A stretch of 58,506 nt of DNA, taken from Rhodocyclaceae bacterium. GTDB taxonomy: Bacteria > Pseudomonadota > Gammaproteobacteria > Burkholderiales > Rhodocyclaceae. This document shows positions 18,697-30,100 of the stretch, piece by piece; the first letter of the stretch is position 1; each line of letters starts with the position of its first letter. A program made the position numbers and the translations under genes. The notes under the pieces are model-generated. The model worked only from the letters and a program-made list of their open reading frames with translations, was not told the DNA's origin and did not search any database. The stretch is taken from positions 1-58,506 of the forward strand of contig JAQTNK010000027.1 of the NCBI GenBank assembly GCA_028713915.1, given 5' to 3'.

Positions 18697-19962
18697 ATGT
18701 CCTTGAATGACCCCGGCTGGGGCAACAGCGGCAACAAGGGTAACGGCAAGGGCCCGCCCGACCTGGACGAGCTCTGGCGCGACTTCAATCGCAAGCTCTC
18801 CGGCCTGCTCGGCCGCAAGGGCGGCGGTGGCGGCGGCGGGCCGTCCTTCCCGAACATGAGCCCGCGCCAGTTCGGCGGCGGCATCGGCATGCTCGCCGTG
18901 CTCGTCGCCGTGGTCTGGCTGGCGAGCGGCTTTTATATCGTCGATGCCAGCCAGCGCGGCGTCGTCCTCCAGTTCGGCCGCTTCAAGGAAACCACCGAAC
19001 CGGGCCTGCGCTGGCGCCTGCCGTGGCCGATCCAGAGCCACGAAACCGTCAATCTTTCCGGCGTGCGCACGGTCGAGATCGGCTATCGCGGCACCGAGAA
19101 GAACAAGGTGCCCAAGGAAGCGCTGATGCTGACCGACGACGAGAACATCGTCAGCGTCGAGTTCGCCGTGCAGTACCTGCTCAAGGACCCGAAGAACTAC
19201 ATCTTCAAGAACCGCTACCCCGACGACGCCGTGGTGCAGGCCGCCGAGACGGCGATCCGCGAGGTGGTCGGCAAGAGCAAGATGGACTTCGTGCTCTACG
19301 AGGGGCGCGACGTCATCGCCGCCAATACGCAGAAGCTGATCCAGGACATCCTCGATCATTATGAAACCGGCATACAGATTCGTTCGGTGACGATGCAGAG
19401 CACGCAGCCGCCCGAGCAGGTGCAGGCCGCCTTCGACGATGCCGTCAAGGCCGGGCAGGACCGCGAGCGGCAGAAGAACGAAGGCCAGGCCTACGCCAAC
19501 GACGTCATTCCGCGCGCCCGCGGCGCGGCCTCAAGGCTGATGCAGGAAGCCGACGGCTACAAGCAGCGCATGATCGCCACCGCCGAAGGCGACGCCTCGC
19601 GCTTCAAGCAGATCCTGGTCGAATATCGCAAGGCGCCGGAAGTCATGCGCCAGCGCATGTACCTCGAAACCATGCAGCAGGTGTATTCCAATACCAGCAA
19701 GGTGATGGTCGATGCCAAGGGCGGCGGCAATCTGCTCTACCTGCCGCTCGACAAGCTGATGCAGGCGGCGGCAGTGCCGACCGCCGTGGCGGCGAGCGAG
19801 CCGGCCGCAGCGGCCCCGGCTGCCGCGCCGGCCGCGGCAGCCAGCGAAGTACCGCCGCAACTGGAGCACACGCCGGCGGTCGATCAGGGCGGCATCTATT
19901 CGTCGCCGTCGAATTCGCGTTCGCGCGAGTCCTTGCGTTCGCGCGAACGGGGAGACCGCTGA
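18697..19962 (+). CDS. hflK: FtsH protease modulator HflK
   Basis: HflK and HflC form a large membrane complex around the FtsH protease and limit its access to substrates. The 421-residue protein has a Gly-rich cytosolic N-terminus (with a run of seven Gly near residue 48), one membrane helix near residues 63-85, and an SPFH/Band-7 domain from about residue 85 (YIVDASQRGVVLQFGRF). The C-terminal tail is Ala- and Ser/Arg-rich. The ATG at 18697 has an AGGA site and matches the family start MSLNDPGWGN; an in-frame upstream start at 18679 would add six residues. The stop overlaps the hflC start. Confidence 0.95.
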   Translation: MSLNDPGWGNSGNKGNGKGPPDLDELWRDFNRKLSGLLGRKGGGGGGGPSFPNMSPRQFGGGIGMLAVLVAVVWLASGFYIVDASQRGVVLQFGRFKETTEPGLRWRLPWPIQSHETVNLSGVRTVEIGYRGTEKNKVPKEALMLTDDENIVSVEFAVQYLLKDPKNYIFKNRYPDDAVVQAAETAIREVVGKSKMDFVLYEGRDVIAANTQKLIQDILDHYETGIQIRSVTMQSTQPPEQVQAAFDDAVKAGQDRERQKNEGQAYANDVIPRARGAASRLMQEADGYKQRMIATAEGDASRFKQILVEYRKAPEVMRQRMYLETMQQVYSNTSKVMVDAKGGGNLLYLPLDKLMQAAAVPTAVAASEPAAAAPAAAPAAAASEVPPQLEHTPAVDQGGIYSSPSNSRSRESLRSRERGDR

Positions 19963-20840
19963 TGCAGCGCAACCTGCCTTTCCTGGCGGCCTTCGCCTTC
20001 GGCCTCATGGTGCTGGCGGCGATGACCTTGTTCACCGTCGATCAGCGCCAGTACGCCATCATTTTCCAGCTCGGCGAGATCAAGCAGGTCATCACCGAGC
20101 CGGGCCTGGCCTTCAAGTGGCCGCTGATCCAGAACGTGCGCTTCTTCGACAAGCGCATCCTTACGCTCGACTCGGTGGAGCCCGAGCGCTTCCTCACCGC
20201 CGAAAAGAAGCCAGTGCTGGTCGACTCCTTCGTCAAGTGGCGCATCGACGACGTCATGAAGTACTACATCTCGGTCGGCGGCGACGAGACGGTGGCCAAG
20301 ACGCGGCTGTCGCAGACCGTGAATTCCGGGCTGCGCGAAGAGTTCGGCAAGCGCACGGTGCACGATGTCGTCTCCGGCGAACGCGACAAGATCATGGCCG
20401 ACGTGCAGAAGAAGGCCGACGCCGACATGCGCGCCATCGGCGTGCAGATCATCGACGTGCGCCTGAAGCGCGTCGATTTGCCGGCCGAGGTTTCGGAAGC
20501 CGTCTATCGGCGCATGGAAACCGAGCGCAAGCGCGTCGCCAACGAGCTGCGTTCGCAGGGCGGCGCCGAGGCCGAGAAGATCAAGGCCGACGCCGACCGC
20601 CAGCGCGAGGTGATCGTCGCCGAAGCCTACCGCGACGCGCAGAAGATCAAGGGCGAGGGCGACGCCAAGGCGGCTTCCCTCTACGCCGGCGCCTTCGGGC
20701 AAAACCCCGAGTTCTACGCTTTCTACCGCAGCCTCGAAGCCTATCGCGGCAGCTTCAAGAGCAAGAACGACGTCCTCGTGGTGGAGCCCAATTCCGAGTT
20801 CTTCAAGTACCTGAAGAGCGCCGGGAAGGCGAGCAAATGA
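19962..20840 (+). CDS. hflC: FtsH protease modulator HflC
   Basis: HflC is the partner of HflK. The 292-residue product has an N-terminal membrane anchor (about residues 5-24) and an SPFH/Band-7 domain (VDQRQYAIIFQLGEIKQVI ...), then a charged coiled region rich in Glu and Lys (ERKRVANELRSQGGAEAEKI) and the conserved QNPEFYAFYRSLEAY end. The ATG at 19962 uses the last base of the hflK stop (TGATG), which couples translation of the two subunits. Confidence 0.96.
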   Translation: MQRNLPFLAAFAFGLMVLAAMTLFTVDQRQYAIIFQLGEIKQVITEPGLAFKWPLIQNVRFFDKRILTLDSVEPERFLTAEKKPVLVDSFVKWRIDDVMKYYISVGGDETVAKTRLSQTVNSGLREEFGKRTVHDVVSGERDKIMADVQKKADADMRAIGVQIIDVRLKRVDLPAEVSEAVYRRMETERKRVANELRSQGGAEAEKIKADADRQREVIVAEAYRDAQKIKGEGDAKAASLYAGAFGQNPEFYAFYRSLEAYRGSFKSKNDVLVVEPNSEFFKYLKSAGKASK

Positions 20841-20863
20841 GGCACCGTTCCGCCTGCTGACCG

Positions 20864-21049
20864 ATGGCCGCGACGCTGCTGCTTGCCCTGGCCCTCATGC
20901 TCGTCATCGAAGGCATCCTCCCTTTTCTCGCGCCGCGCATCTGGCGCGAGACGTTTCGCCGCGCCATTGCGCTGGCCGACGGCCAGATCCGTTTCATCGG
21001 CCTGGCCTCGATGGCGGCGGGACTGATCCTTCTTGCGCTTGCCCATTGA
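20864..21049 (+). CDS. DUF2065 small membrane protein (YjeT type)
   Basis: The 61-residue protein has two predicted hydrophobic helices (about 3-24 and 42-60) joined by a basic loop ([20 protein letters not shown]). DUF2065/YjeT proteins almost always sit next to hflC, and this one starts 23 bases after it. Its function is unknown. The start has no strong ribosome-binding site, so coupling to hflC is plausible. hisZ begins two bases after it. Confidence 0.88.
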   Translation: MAATLLLALALMLVIEGILPFLAPRIWRETFRRAIALADGQIRFIGLASMAAGLILLALAH

Positions 21050-21050
21050 C

Positions 21051-23541
<2,491 letters not shown>

Positions 23542-23584
23542 CCGTCGCATTGGCGTGGACGCATGGCGCTAATGCGCTAGCCCC

Positions 23585-25084
23585 GTGTCGAGCACCGAGC
23601 CGACTTCGATCAGCGCCTACACGCTCCTGGCGTGCGCGGCACTGACGCTGTTCGTCGGCGGCTCGGCCTACTGGAACTATCGCCAGGAGCACGGCAAGAC
23701 GCTGGATCTGGCGCGCCAGGAAGCGCTCGACAACATCGGCAAGGACTTGTCGTTCCGCCGCTGGGGGAGTTCCCACGGCGGCGTCTATGTGCCGATCGAC
23801 GAGCAGACGCCTCCCAATCCGTATCTCAAGGTGCCGGACCGGGAGGTGACGACGACGTCGGGCAAGCAGCTCACCTTGATGAACCCGGCCTACATGGTGC
23901 GGCAACTGCATGAGCAGCAGGGCCGCACCATCGGCGTCCGGGCGCACCTGACCAGCCTCAAGCTGATGAACCCCCACAACGCGCCCGACGCCTGGGAAGA
24001 GGAGGTGCTGCGCGAGTTCGACCATGGCGTCAAGGAAGTGTCGGCGGTGCTGCCCATCGACGGCAAGCCGTACCTGCGCGTGATGCAGGCGGTCAAGGTC
24101 GAGCAGGGGTGCCTGAAATGCCACGACGTGATGGGCTACAAGGTCGGCGATGTGCGCGGCGGGCTCAGCGCGTCGGTGCCCCTCGAGCCCTACATCGCAC
24201 GCGAACGGGAAGTCGAGCGCATTCTTTTTTCTTCCCACGGCGCGTTGTGGCTGCTCGGCCTGCTGGCGATAGGCGTCTTCCGCAACCGCGCGCTGTTGCG
24301 GCAGGAGGAGCGGGAAAAGGTGGCCGCCGAAATCGTGCGCCTCAACGAAAGCCTGGAACAGCGCGTGCGCCAGCGCACGGCCGAACTGGAACAGGTGAAC
24401 AAGGAACTCGAGTCGTTCTCCTATTCGGTCTCGCACGACTTGCGCGCGCCGCTGCGGGCCCTCAATGGCTATGCCAGGATCATTCGCGAGGACGAGGCCG
24501 AGACCTTGAGTCCCACCGGCAAGGAAATGCTGTCGCGAATCTGGATCAACGCCGATCGGATGGGGGCGCTTATCGACGACATCCTCCAGTTCTCGCGCGT
24601 CGGCCGCAGCGAAATGCGCCGCGAGACGGTCGATATGGGCGCCTTGGCGCGTGCCGTGACGGAGGAATTGCGCGGCGACTACCCGGCCGCGCAAGTGCGC
24701 ATTGCTGCACTGCCGAGCGCCGTCGGCGATGCCGCCATGCTGCGCCAGGTCTGGGCGAACCTGATCGGCAATGCGCTCAAGTTCTCAGCCAAGCGGGAGC
24801 AGCCGGTGATCGAGATCGGTTGCGAACAGGCGGGCGGCGAAACGGTCTATTACGTGCGCGACAATGGCGCCGGTTTCGACATGGCGTATGCCGGGCACCT
24901 GTTCGGGGTTTTCCAGCGCCTGCACCCCAGCGGCGACTATCCGGGCACCGGCGCCGGACTCGCCATCGTCAAGCGCGTCGTCGAACGCCACGGCGGCCGG
25001 GTCTGGGCGGAAGCCGCCGTCGGCACCGGGGCGACTTTCCGCTTCACCTTGGACCTAGACGGGCTGGGCGACGCGAAAGCGTAG
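23585..25084 (+). CDS. Sensor histidine kinase with periplasmic heme-c (DUF3365) domain
   Basis: This 499-residue orphan kinase has a membrane helix near residues 9-30 and a periplasmic DUF3365/Tll0287-like region of about 185 residues. That region carries a c-type heme motif CLKCH (Cys176, Cys179, His180). A second helix follows near 217-236, then a coiled linker, a HisKA domain with His284 in YSVSHDLRAPLR, and an HATPase domain (VRDNGAGFDM, GTGAGLAI). The heme would be attached in the periplasm by cytochrome-c maturation. The natural reading is a redox, oxygen or NO sensor (inference). It starts with GTG, has no adjacent response regulator, and its 3' end overlaps a minus-strand small gene by 30 bases. 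Confidence 0.88.
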   Translation: MSSTEPTSISAYTLLACAALTLFVGGSAYWNYRQEHGKTLDLARQEALDNIGKDLSFRRWGSSHGGVYVPIDEQTPPNPYLKVPDREVTTTSGKQLTLMNPAYMVRQLHEQQGRTIGVRAHLTSLKLMNPHNAPDAWEEEVLREFDHGVKEVSAVLPIDGKPYLRVMQAVKVEQGCLKCHDVMGYKVGDVRGGLSASVPLEPYIAREREVERILFSSHGALWLLGLLAIGVFRNRALLRQEEREKVAAEIVRLNESLEQRVRQRTAELEQVNKELESFSYSVSHDLRAPLRALNGYARIIREDEAETLSPTGKEMLSRIWINADRMGALIDDILQFSRVGRSEMRRETVDMGALARAVTEELRGDYPAAQVRIAALPSAVGDAAMLRQVWANLIGNALKFSAKREQPVIEIGCEQAGGETVYYVRDNGAGFDMAYAGHLFGVFQRLHPSGDYPGTGAGLAIVKRVVERHGGRVWAEAAVGTGATFRFTLDLDGLGDAKA

Positions 25085-25246
25085 CTCGTAGGCAATGCGG
25101 GCGATCAGCCGCTCGGCTTCGCCGATTGCCGTCGGCGCCAGGTCCTGCCGCTGCTGGAGGAGGTTGCGTTGTTCGAGCAACTCTGCCGCGCTGGCATTGC
25201 GCAGGAACAGTTCGACCTGCTGACGGTTGCGGTAATCGGAAACCAT
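25055..25246 (-). CDS. Uncharacterised small protein (63 residues)
   Basis: The short product begins MVSDYRNRQQVELFLRNASA and is rich in Leu, Gln, Arg and Glu; it should fold as two or three amphipathic helices. It has no signal peptide or membrane helix and matches no family I recognise. A good ribosome-binding site (GGAGG, seven bases before the ATG) argues that it is real. It converges with the heme kinase and overlaps its 3' end by 30 bases; whether the two are functionally linked is unknown. Confidence 0.6.
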   Translation of the reverse strand: MVSDYRNRQQVELFLRNASAAELLEQRNLLQQRQDLAPTAIGEAERLIARIAYELRFRVAQPV

Positions 25247-25401
25247 AGTGTGCCTCCAGGCGTGACTGCGTAGATGAATTTACGGCGCCGCGCCGGGCAA
25301 ACCTGAGCGCAAATGCGCGGCGAGATGAAATTTGCCGACGCTTTGCGGACAAATTCCTCTGCCATCCGGGTGGCAGCGTAGAATGCGCGCACCGGGCGCC
25401 A

Positions 25402-25436
25402 CAAAAGCAAAGGCCCCGCAGAGCGGGGCCTTGCTT
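25402..25436 (-). terminator. Terminator of the tRNA-Leu gene
   Basis: On the minus strand, downstream of tRNA-Leu, GGCCCCGC (25423-25430) pairs with GCGGGGCC (25412-25419) over a three-base loop. Flanking AAGCAA/TTGCTT bases extend the stem, and TTTT follows. Confidence 0.85.
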
Positions 25437-25442
25437 GAATCT

Positions 25443-25527
<85 letters not shown>

Positions 25528-25619
25528 AGGCGCGAAACGAGGCGCGAATTTTATCGGAATCGACCGAATTGTCAAACCACAAAACTACCAAACACTCAAA
25601 AATACGCCGCGCCGATCCG

Positions 25620-27812
25620 ATGTTCGAGCGCGAAACCGCAAAATACGACTATCCGCTGCCGAGCCGCGAATACATTCTCCAGACGCTCGCCGAGCAGGGC
25701 GTCCCTGTTTCCTTCGAACGCCTGTGCGAGTTGCTCGACGTCAAGGACTTCGAACATGAGGACTTCCAGCGGCGGCTGGGCGCCATGGCGCGCGATGCGC
25801 AGCTGCTGCAGAACCGCCGCGGCGACTGGCTGATCCCCGACAAGGCCGACCTCATTCGCGGCCGCGTCGAAGGCCACCCCGACGGCTTCGGCTTTCTCGT
25901 GCCCGACGAAGGCGGCGCCGATCTCTTCCTCTCGGCGAAGGAAATGGACAAGGTGCTGCACGGCGACCGCGCCATCGCGCGCGTCGTCGGCATCGATCGC
26001 AAGGGCCGGCCCGAAGGCAAGATCGTCGAAGTCACCGAGCGCGCCAACCGCAAGGTCGTCGGCCGCGCCTACGAGGAGCACGGCGTCTGGTTCGTCGTCG
26101 CCGAGAACCGGCGCCTGTCGCAGGACATCCTGCTGGCGCCGCCGGAGAAGGGCGCCAAGGGGCTCAAGCCGAAGGGCGGCCAGGTGGTGGTGGTCGAGAT
26201 CGTCGAACAGCCCTCGAAGCAATCCCAGGCCATCGGCCGCGTCGTCGAGATCCTCGGCAACTACGCCGATCCGGGCATGGAGATCGAGATCGCCTTGCGC
26301 AAGCACGATCTTCCCTTCGAGTTCGCCCGCGCCGTGCTCGACGAAGCTGCGAAGCTTCCCGACGTCGTGCAGAAAGGCGACTGGAAGGGCCGCGAGGACC
26401 TGACCAAGCTGTCGCTCGTCACCATCGACGGCGAGACGGCGAAGGACTTCGACGATGCCGTCTATTGCGAGCGCCAGGGCAAGGGCTTCCGGCTCATCGT
26501 CGCCATCGCCGACGTCTCGCACTACGTCCGTACCGGCGGCGCGCTCGACCGCGACGCCTATGAGCGCGGCAACTCGGTGTATTTCCCGCGCCGCGTGATT
26601 CCCATGCTGCCGGAGAAGCTCTCCAATGGACTGTGTTCGCTCAACCCGCAGGTCGAGCGCCTGACCGTCGCCTGCGACATGAACATCTCCGCGCACGGCG
26701 AAATCGTGAGCTATCGCTTCTATCCGGCCGTGATCTGGTCGCATGCGCGGCTCACCTATACCGAAGTCGCGGCGGCGCTCTACGACAAGGACGCGGCGAC
26801 GCGCAAGAAGCTCGCGCCGCTGCTGCCGCATCTCGAAAACGTCGACGCGCTCTACCGCGTGCTGGCCAAGGCGCGCGAAAAGCGCGGCGCCATCGATTTC
26901 GAGACCGTCGAGACGCGCATGGTCTTCGACGACCACGGCAAGATCGAGAAGATCGAACCCTACGAGCGCAACGACGCCCACCGCCTGATCGAGGAATGCA
27001 TGCTGGCCGCCAACGTCTGCGCCTCCGACTTCCTCAAGGAACGCAACCATCCGGCGCTCTACCGCGTGCATGAAGGGCCGACGCCGGAACGCCTGACCAA
27101 GCTGCGCGACTTTCTCGGCACCTTCGGCCTGCAGATCGGCGGCGGCGACGCCCCGAGCGCCAAGGACTACGCCAAGCTCCTGGAAAAAATCCAGGACCGT
27201 CCCGACAAGCAACTGCTGCAGACCGTGATGCTGCGCTCGCTGCGCCAGGCCATCTACAGCCCCGACAACGTCGGCCACTTCGGCCTCGCCTACGAGAGCT
27301 ACACGCACTTCACGTCGCCGATCCGCCGCTATCCCGACCTCATGATCCACCGCGCCATCAAGGCGGTGCTGACCAAGAAGAAATACGAACCAGGCGCCTG
27401 GGATGAAATCGGCTTGCATTGCTCGGCCACCGAACGCCGCGCCGACGAAGCGACGCGCGACGTCGAGGCCTGGCTCAAGTGCTACTACATGCAGGACCGC
27501 ATCAACGAAGAGTTCGTCGGCAGCATCTCGGCGGTCGTCCCCTTCGGCATTTTCGTCGCGCTCGATTCCGTGTTCATCGAAGGCCTGGTGCACGTCTCCG
27601 AGCTTGGCGCCGACTACTTCCACTTCGACGAAGCGGCGCACGCCATGGTCGGCGAGCGCACCGGCAAGCGCTACCGCCTGTCCGACCGCGTGAACGTGCA
27701 GCTGATGCGCGTCGACATGAACCAGAACAAGATCGACTTCCGGCTGGTGGAGGACGTGCGTCAGGCCAAGGCGACGGAACCTCCGCGCAAGAAAGGCAAG
27801 GCGCGAGCGTGA
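25620..27812 (+). CDS. rnr: Ribonuclease R
   Basis: RNase R is a processive 3'-5' exonuclease that degrades structured RNA. The 730-residue protein has an N-terminal winged-helix region (about 14-75), two cold-shock domains (GRVEGHPDGFGFLVPD), the RNB catalytic domain with conserved acids in TIDGETAKDFDDAVYCE, the YTHFTSPIRRYPDLMIHRAI block, and a C-terminal S1 domain (FVGSISAVVPFGIFVALDS) with a short basic tail. The ATG at 25620 matches the family start; the frame is open further upstream into tRNA-flanking sequence. rlmB, its usual partner, lies at 33887, separated by the exporter operon. Confidence 0.97.
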   Translation: MFERETAKYDYPLPSREYILQTLAEQGVPVSFERLCELLDVKDFEHEDFQRRLGAMARDAQLLQNRRGDWLIPDKADLIRGRVEGHPDGFGFLVPDEGGADLFLSAKEMDKVLHGDRAIARVVGIDRKGRPEGKIVEVTERANRKVVGRAYEEHGVWFVVAENRRLSQDILLAPPEKGAKGLKPKGGQVVVVEIVEQPSKQSQAIGRVVEILGNYADPGMEIEIALRKHDLPFEFARAVLDEAAKLPDVVQKGDWKGREDLTKLSLVTIDGETAKDFDDAVYCERQGKGFRLIVAIADVSHYVRTGGALDRDAYERGNSVYFPRRVIPMLPEKLSNGLCSLNPQVERLTVACDMNISAHGEIVSYRFYPAVIWSHARLTYTEVAAALYDKDAATRKKLAPLLPHLENVDALYRVLAKAREKRGAIDFETVETRMVFDDHGKIEKIEPYERNDAHRLIEECMLAANVCASDFLKERNHPALYRVHEGPTPERLTKLRDFLGTFGLQIGGGDAPSAKDYAKLLEKIQDRPDKQLLQTVMLRSLRQAIYSPDNVGHFGLAYESYTHFTSPIRRYPDLMIHRAIKAVLTKKKYEPGAWDEIGLHCSATERRADEATRDVEAWLKCYYMQDRINEEFVGSISAVVPFGIFVALDSVFIEGLVHVSELGADYFHFDEAAHAMVGERTGKRYRLSDRVNVQLMRVDMNQNKIDFRLVEDVRQAKATEPPRKKGKARA

Positions 27813-27824
27813 GCGCGCCGCTGC

Positions 27825-28958
27825 TCAGTCCAGCGACTTCCTGAAGCGCAGCACGGCCACCGTCAGCAGGCCCAGCGCGATGGCCGCCAGGGCCAGCATC
27901 TGCGGCCACAGGGCGTCCAGGCCGACGCCCTTGAGGAAGGTGGCGCGGATGATCACCAGGTAGTAGCGCAGCGGATCGGCGTAGGTCAGCCATTGCAGCG
28001 CCTGCGGCATGCTGGGAATGGGGAAGCTGAAGCCCGAGAGAATGAACATCGGGTTGAGCACGAAGAAGTTCGACGAGAAGGCCTGCTGCTGCGTCGTGCA
28101 GACCGTCGAGATGAGCAGGCCGATGGCCAGTGCGGCGAGCAGGAACAGGCAGGTGCCCAGCAGCAGCACCAGCGGGTTGCCGCGGAACGGCACGTGGAAC
28201 CAGGCCATGCCGAAGCCGGCGACGATGGAGACTTCCAACAGGCCGATGAGAAAGAACGGCAGCGTCTTGCCGATGATGAATTCGACGGGACGCAGGGGCG
28301 TGACGAGAATCTGTTCCAGCGTGCCGACTTCGCGCTCGCGCACGATGGCGAAGGCGGTGAGGTTCACGATGGTGATCAAGGCCAGCGTGCCGATGACGCC
28401 GGGGACGAAGAACCAGCGGCTGTTGAGATTCGGGTTGTACCAGTAGCGCTCTTCCAGGCCGACGCTCACCATGGGCCGGCCGAGCGCCCGGCCGGTGCGC
28501 TCGGCCAGGTTGCGCGCGTAGTCCTGGCCGAAGCTGCCGGCGATCTGGCCGACATAGCCCAGGGCGATCAGCGCAGTGTTGGAATTGGTGCCGTCCACCA
28601 GCGCCTGCACCGGCGACGTCCGGCCCTTCTTCAGCAGTTCGGCGAAGCCGGCCGGAATGACGATCCCCACTTGCACGTCGCTGCGCTCGACGGCGTCGCG
28701 GACGTCGCGCTCGCTGGCCGCCGGCACGGCAATCCGGAAGCGGCTGCTGTGCACGAAGGCATCCGTCAGCGCCCGGCTTTCCTGGGAACGGTCGAGGTCG
28801 AGGATGGCGGTGGAGACGTTGAACACCTCGAAGGTGGCGGCATAGCCGAACAGCAGCATCTGGATCACGGGCGGCACCAGGAGCCGGAAGCGCGCCGACT
28901 TGTCGCGCTTCATCTGCAGGAATTCCTTGACCAGCAAGTGGAAGATTCTGCCGAACAT
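27825..28958 (-). CDS. ABC-2 type exporter permease (YbhR-like)
   Basis: The 377-residue membrane protein has an N-terminal helix (near 24-45), a long periplasmic loop of about 140 residues containing the VDGTNSNTA block, and five clustered C-terminal helices. The stretch RPVEFIIGKTLPFF is typical of ABC-2 permeases such as YbhR/YhhJ. With the preceding permease it probably forms a heterodimeric channel. The ATG at 28958 follows the upstream permease stop by five bases. It is the last gene of the HlyD-ATPase-ATPase-permease-permease operon. The exported compound is unknown; drugs or lipophilic compounds are common for this family. Confidence 0.9.
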   Translation of the reverse strand: MFGRIFHLLVKEFLQMKRDKSARFRLLVPPVIQMLLFGYAATFEVFNVSTAILDLDRSQESRALTDAFVHSSRFRIAVPAASERDVRDAVERSDVQVGIVIPAGFAELLKKGRTSPVQALVDGTNSNTALIALGYVGQIAGSFGQDYARNLAERTGRALGRPMVSVGLEERYWYNPNLNSRWFFVPGVIGTLALITIVNLTAFAIVREREVGTLEQILVTPLRPVEFIIGKTLPFFLIGLLEVSIVAGFGMAWFHVPFRGNPLVLLLGTCLFLLAALAIGLLISTVCTTQQQAFSSNFFVLNPMFILSGFSFPIPSMPQALQWLTYADPLRYYLVIIRATFLKGVGLDALWPQMLALAAIALGLLTVAVLRFRKSLD

Positions 28959-28963
28959 CGCCG

Positions 28964-30100
28964 TCAATCGAGGGTCTTGCGGAAAGCCCGCGCCGCCAGC
29001 ACCACAATGACAATTGCATAGGCGGTGAGGCACAGGATGGGCACCGCCAGTTCCTGGACGCCGGCGCCCTTGAGGAAGACGGACTTCAGGATCAGCACGT
29101 AGTAGCGCGCGCTGACCAGGAAAGTCGCGCCCTGCACCGCGGCCGGCATCTGGTCGATCGGAAAGGCGAAGCCGGACAGCAGGGTCGTCGGCAGCATCGT
29201 CAGCAGCAGGGCGACCTGGCTGGCGCCGACCTGGCTGCGGATCGCCACCGACACCAGGTAGCCGATGCACAGCACCACGGTGAGGAAGAGGCTGCTGGTG
29301 AACAGCAGCGTCGCCAGGGTGCCGTGGAAAGGCACGTCGAACCAGAATACCGCCAGCCCGAGGCAGATGCCGGCGTCGACCATGCCGACGACGAAATAGG
29401 GCAGCAGCTTGCCCAGCATCAGCTCCATCGGCTGCACTGGCGTCGATACCAGCAACTCCATGGTGCCGCGCTCCCATTCGCGGGCGATGGTCAGCGAAGT
29501 GAGTTGCGCGCCGACGATCGCCATGACGAGGGCGACGATGCCGGGAACGATGAAGTTGCGGCTCTCGAGTTCCTCGTTGAACCAGACGCGCGCCTCGACG
29601 CCGACCGGCGTCTGGGTTTGCATCGTGCCGCCGCGCCGCTGCAGCGTTTCCAGCTGGATGTCGCTGGAATAAACGGCGACCACGGTGCGGGCGTAGCCGG
29701 CGGCGATGCCGGCGGTGTTCGAGTCGGTGCCGTCCACCAGCGCCTGGATCGTCGTGCCGCCGGCATCGGCCAGGCGCTGCGAGAAGTCGGAGGGAATGAC
29801 GACGGCCAGTTCGCAGATGCCATCGTCGATGGCGCGGGCGACGTCGCGCTCGGCGGCGGCGACCGTGCGCACGGCGAAATAGCTGGAGGCGGAAAAGCGC
29901 TGGAGCAGGTCGCGCGATTGCTGGCTGCCTTCGTGGTCGAGCACGCACAAGGGGATGTAACGGATGTCGAGACTGACGCCGTAGCCGAAGACGAACATCT
30001 GCATCAGCGGCACCAGCAAGGCGATCATCAGGCTGCGCGGATCGCGCACGATCTGCAGCGCTTCCTTGACGGCGATGGCCTTGACGCGGCGTAGCTTCAC
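28964..30100 (-). CDS. ABC-2 type exporter permease (YbhS-like)
   Basis: The 378-residue permease has the same plan as its neighbour: one N-terminal helix, a large periplasmic domain with a matching VDGTDSNTAGIAAGYARTVV segment, then five helices with QPMELMLGKLLPYFVVG. The shared VDGT(D/N)SNTA loop shows that the two permeases are paralogs from an old duplication. Translation starts at a GTG overlapping the stop of the upstream ATPase as GTGA (30097-30100). It forms the transmembrane half of the exporter with the next gene. Confidence 0.9.
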   Translation of the reverse strand: MKLRRVKAIAVKEALQIVRDPRSLMIALLVPLMQMFVFGYGVSLDIRYIPLCVLDHEGSQQSRDLLQRFSASSYFAVRTVAAAERDVARAIDDGICELAVVIPSDFSQRLADAGGTTIQALVDGTDSNTAGIAAGYARTVVAVYSSDIQLETLQRRGGTMQTQTPVGVEARVWFNEELESRNFIVPGIVALVMAIVGAQLTSLTIAREWERGTMELLVSTPVQPMELMLGKLLPYFVVGMVDAGICLGLAVFWFDVPFHGTLATLLFTSSLFLTVVLCIGYLVSVAIRSQVGASQVALLLTMLPTTLLSGFAFPIDQMPAAVQGATFLVSARYYVLILKSVFLKGAGVQELAVPILCLTAYAIVIVVLAARAFRKTLD

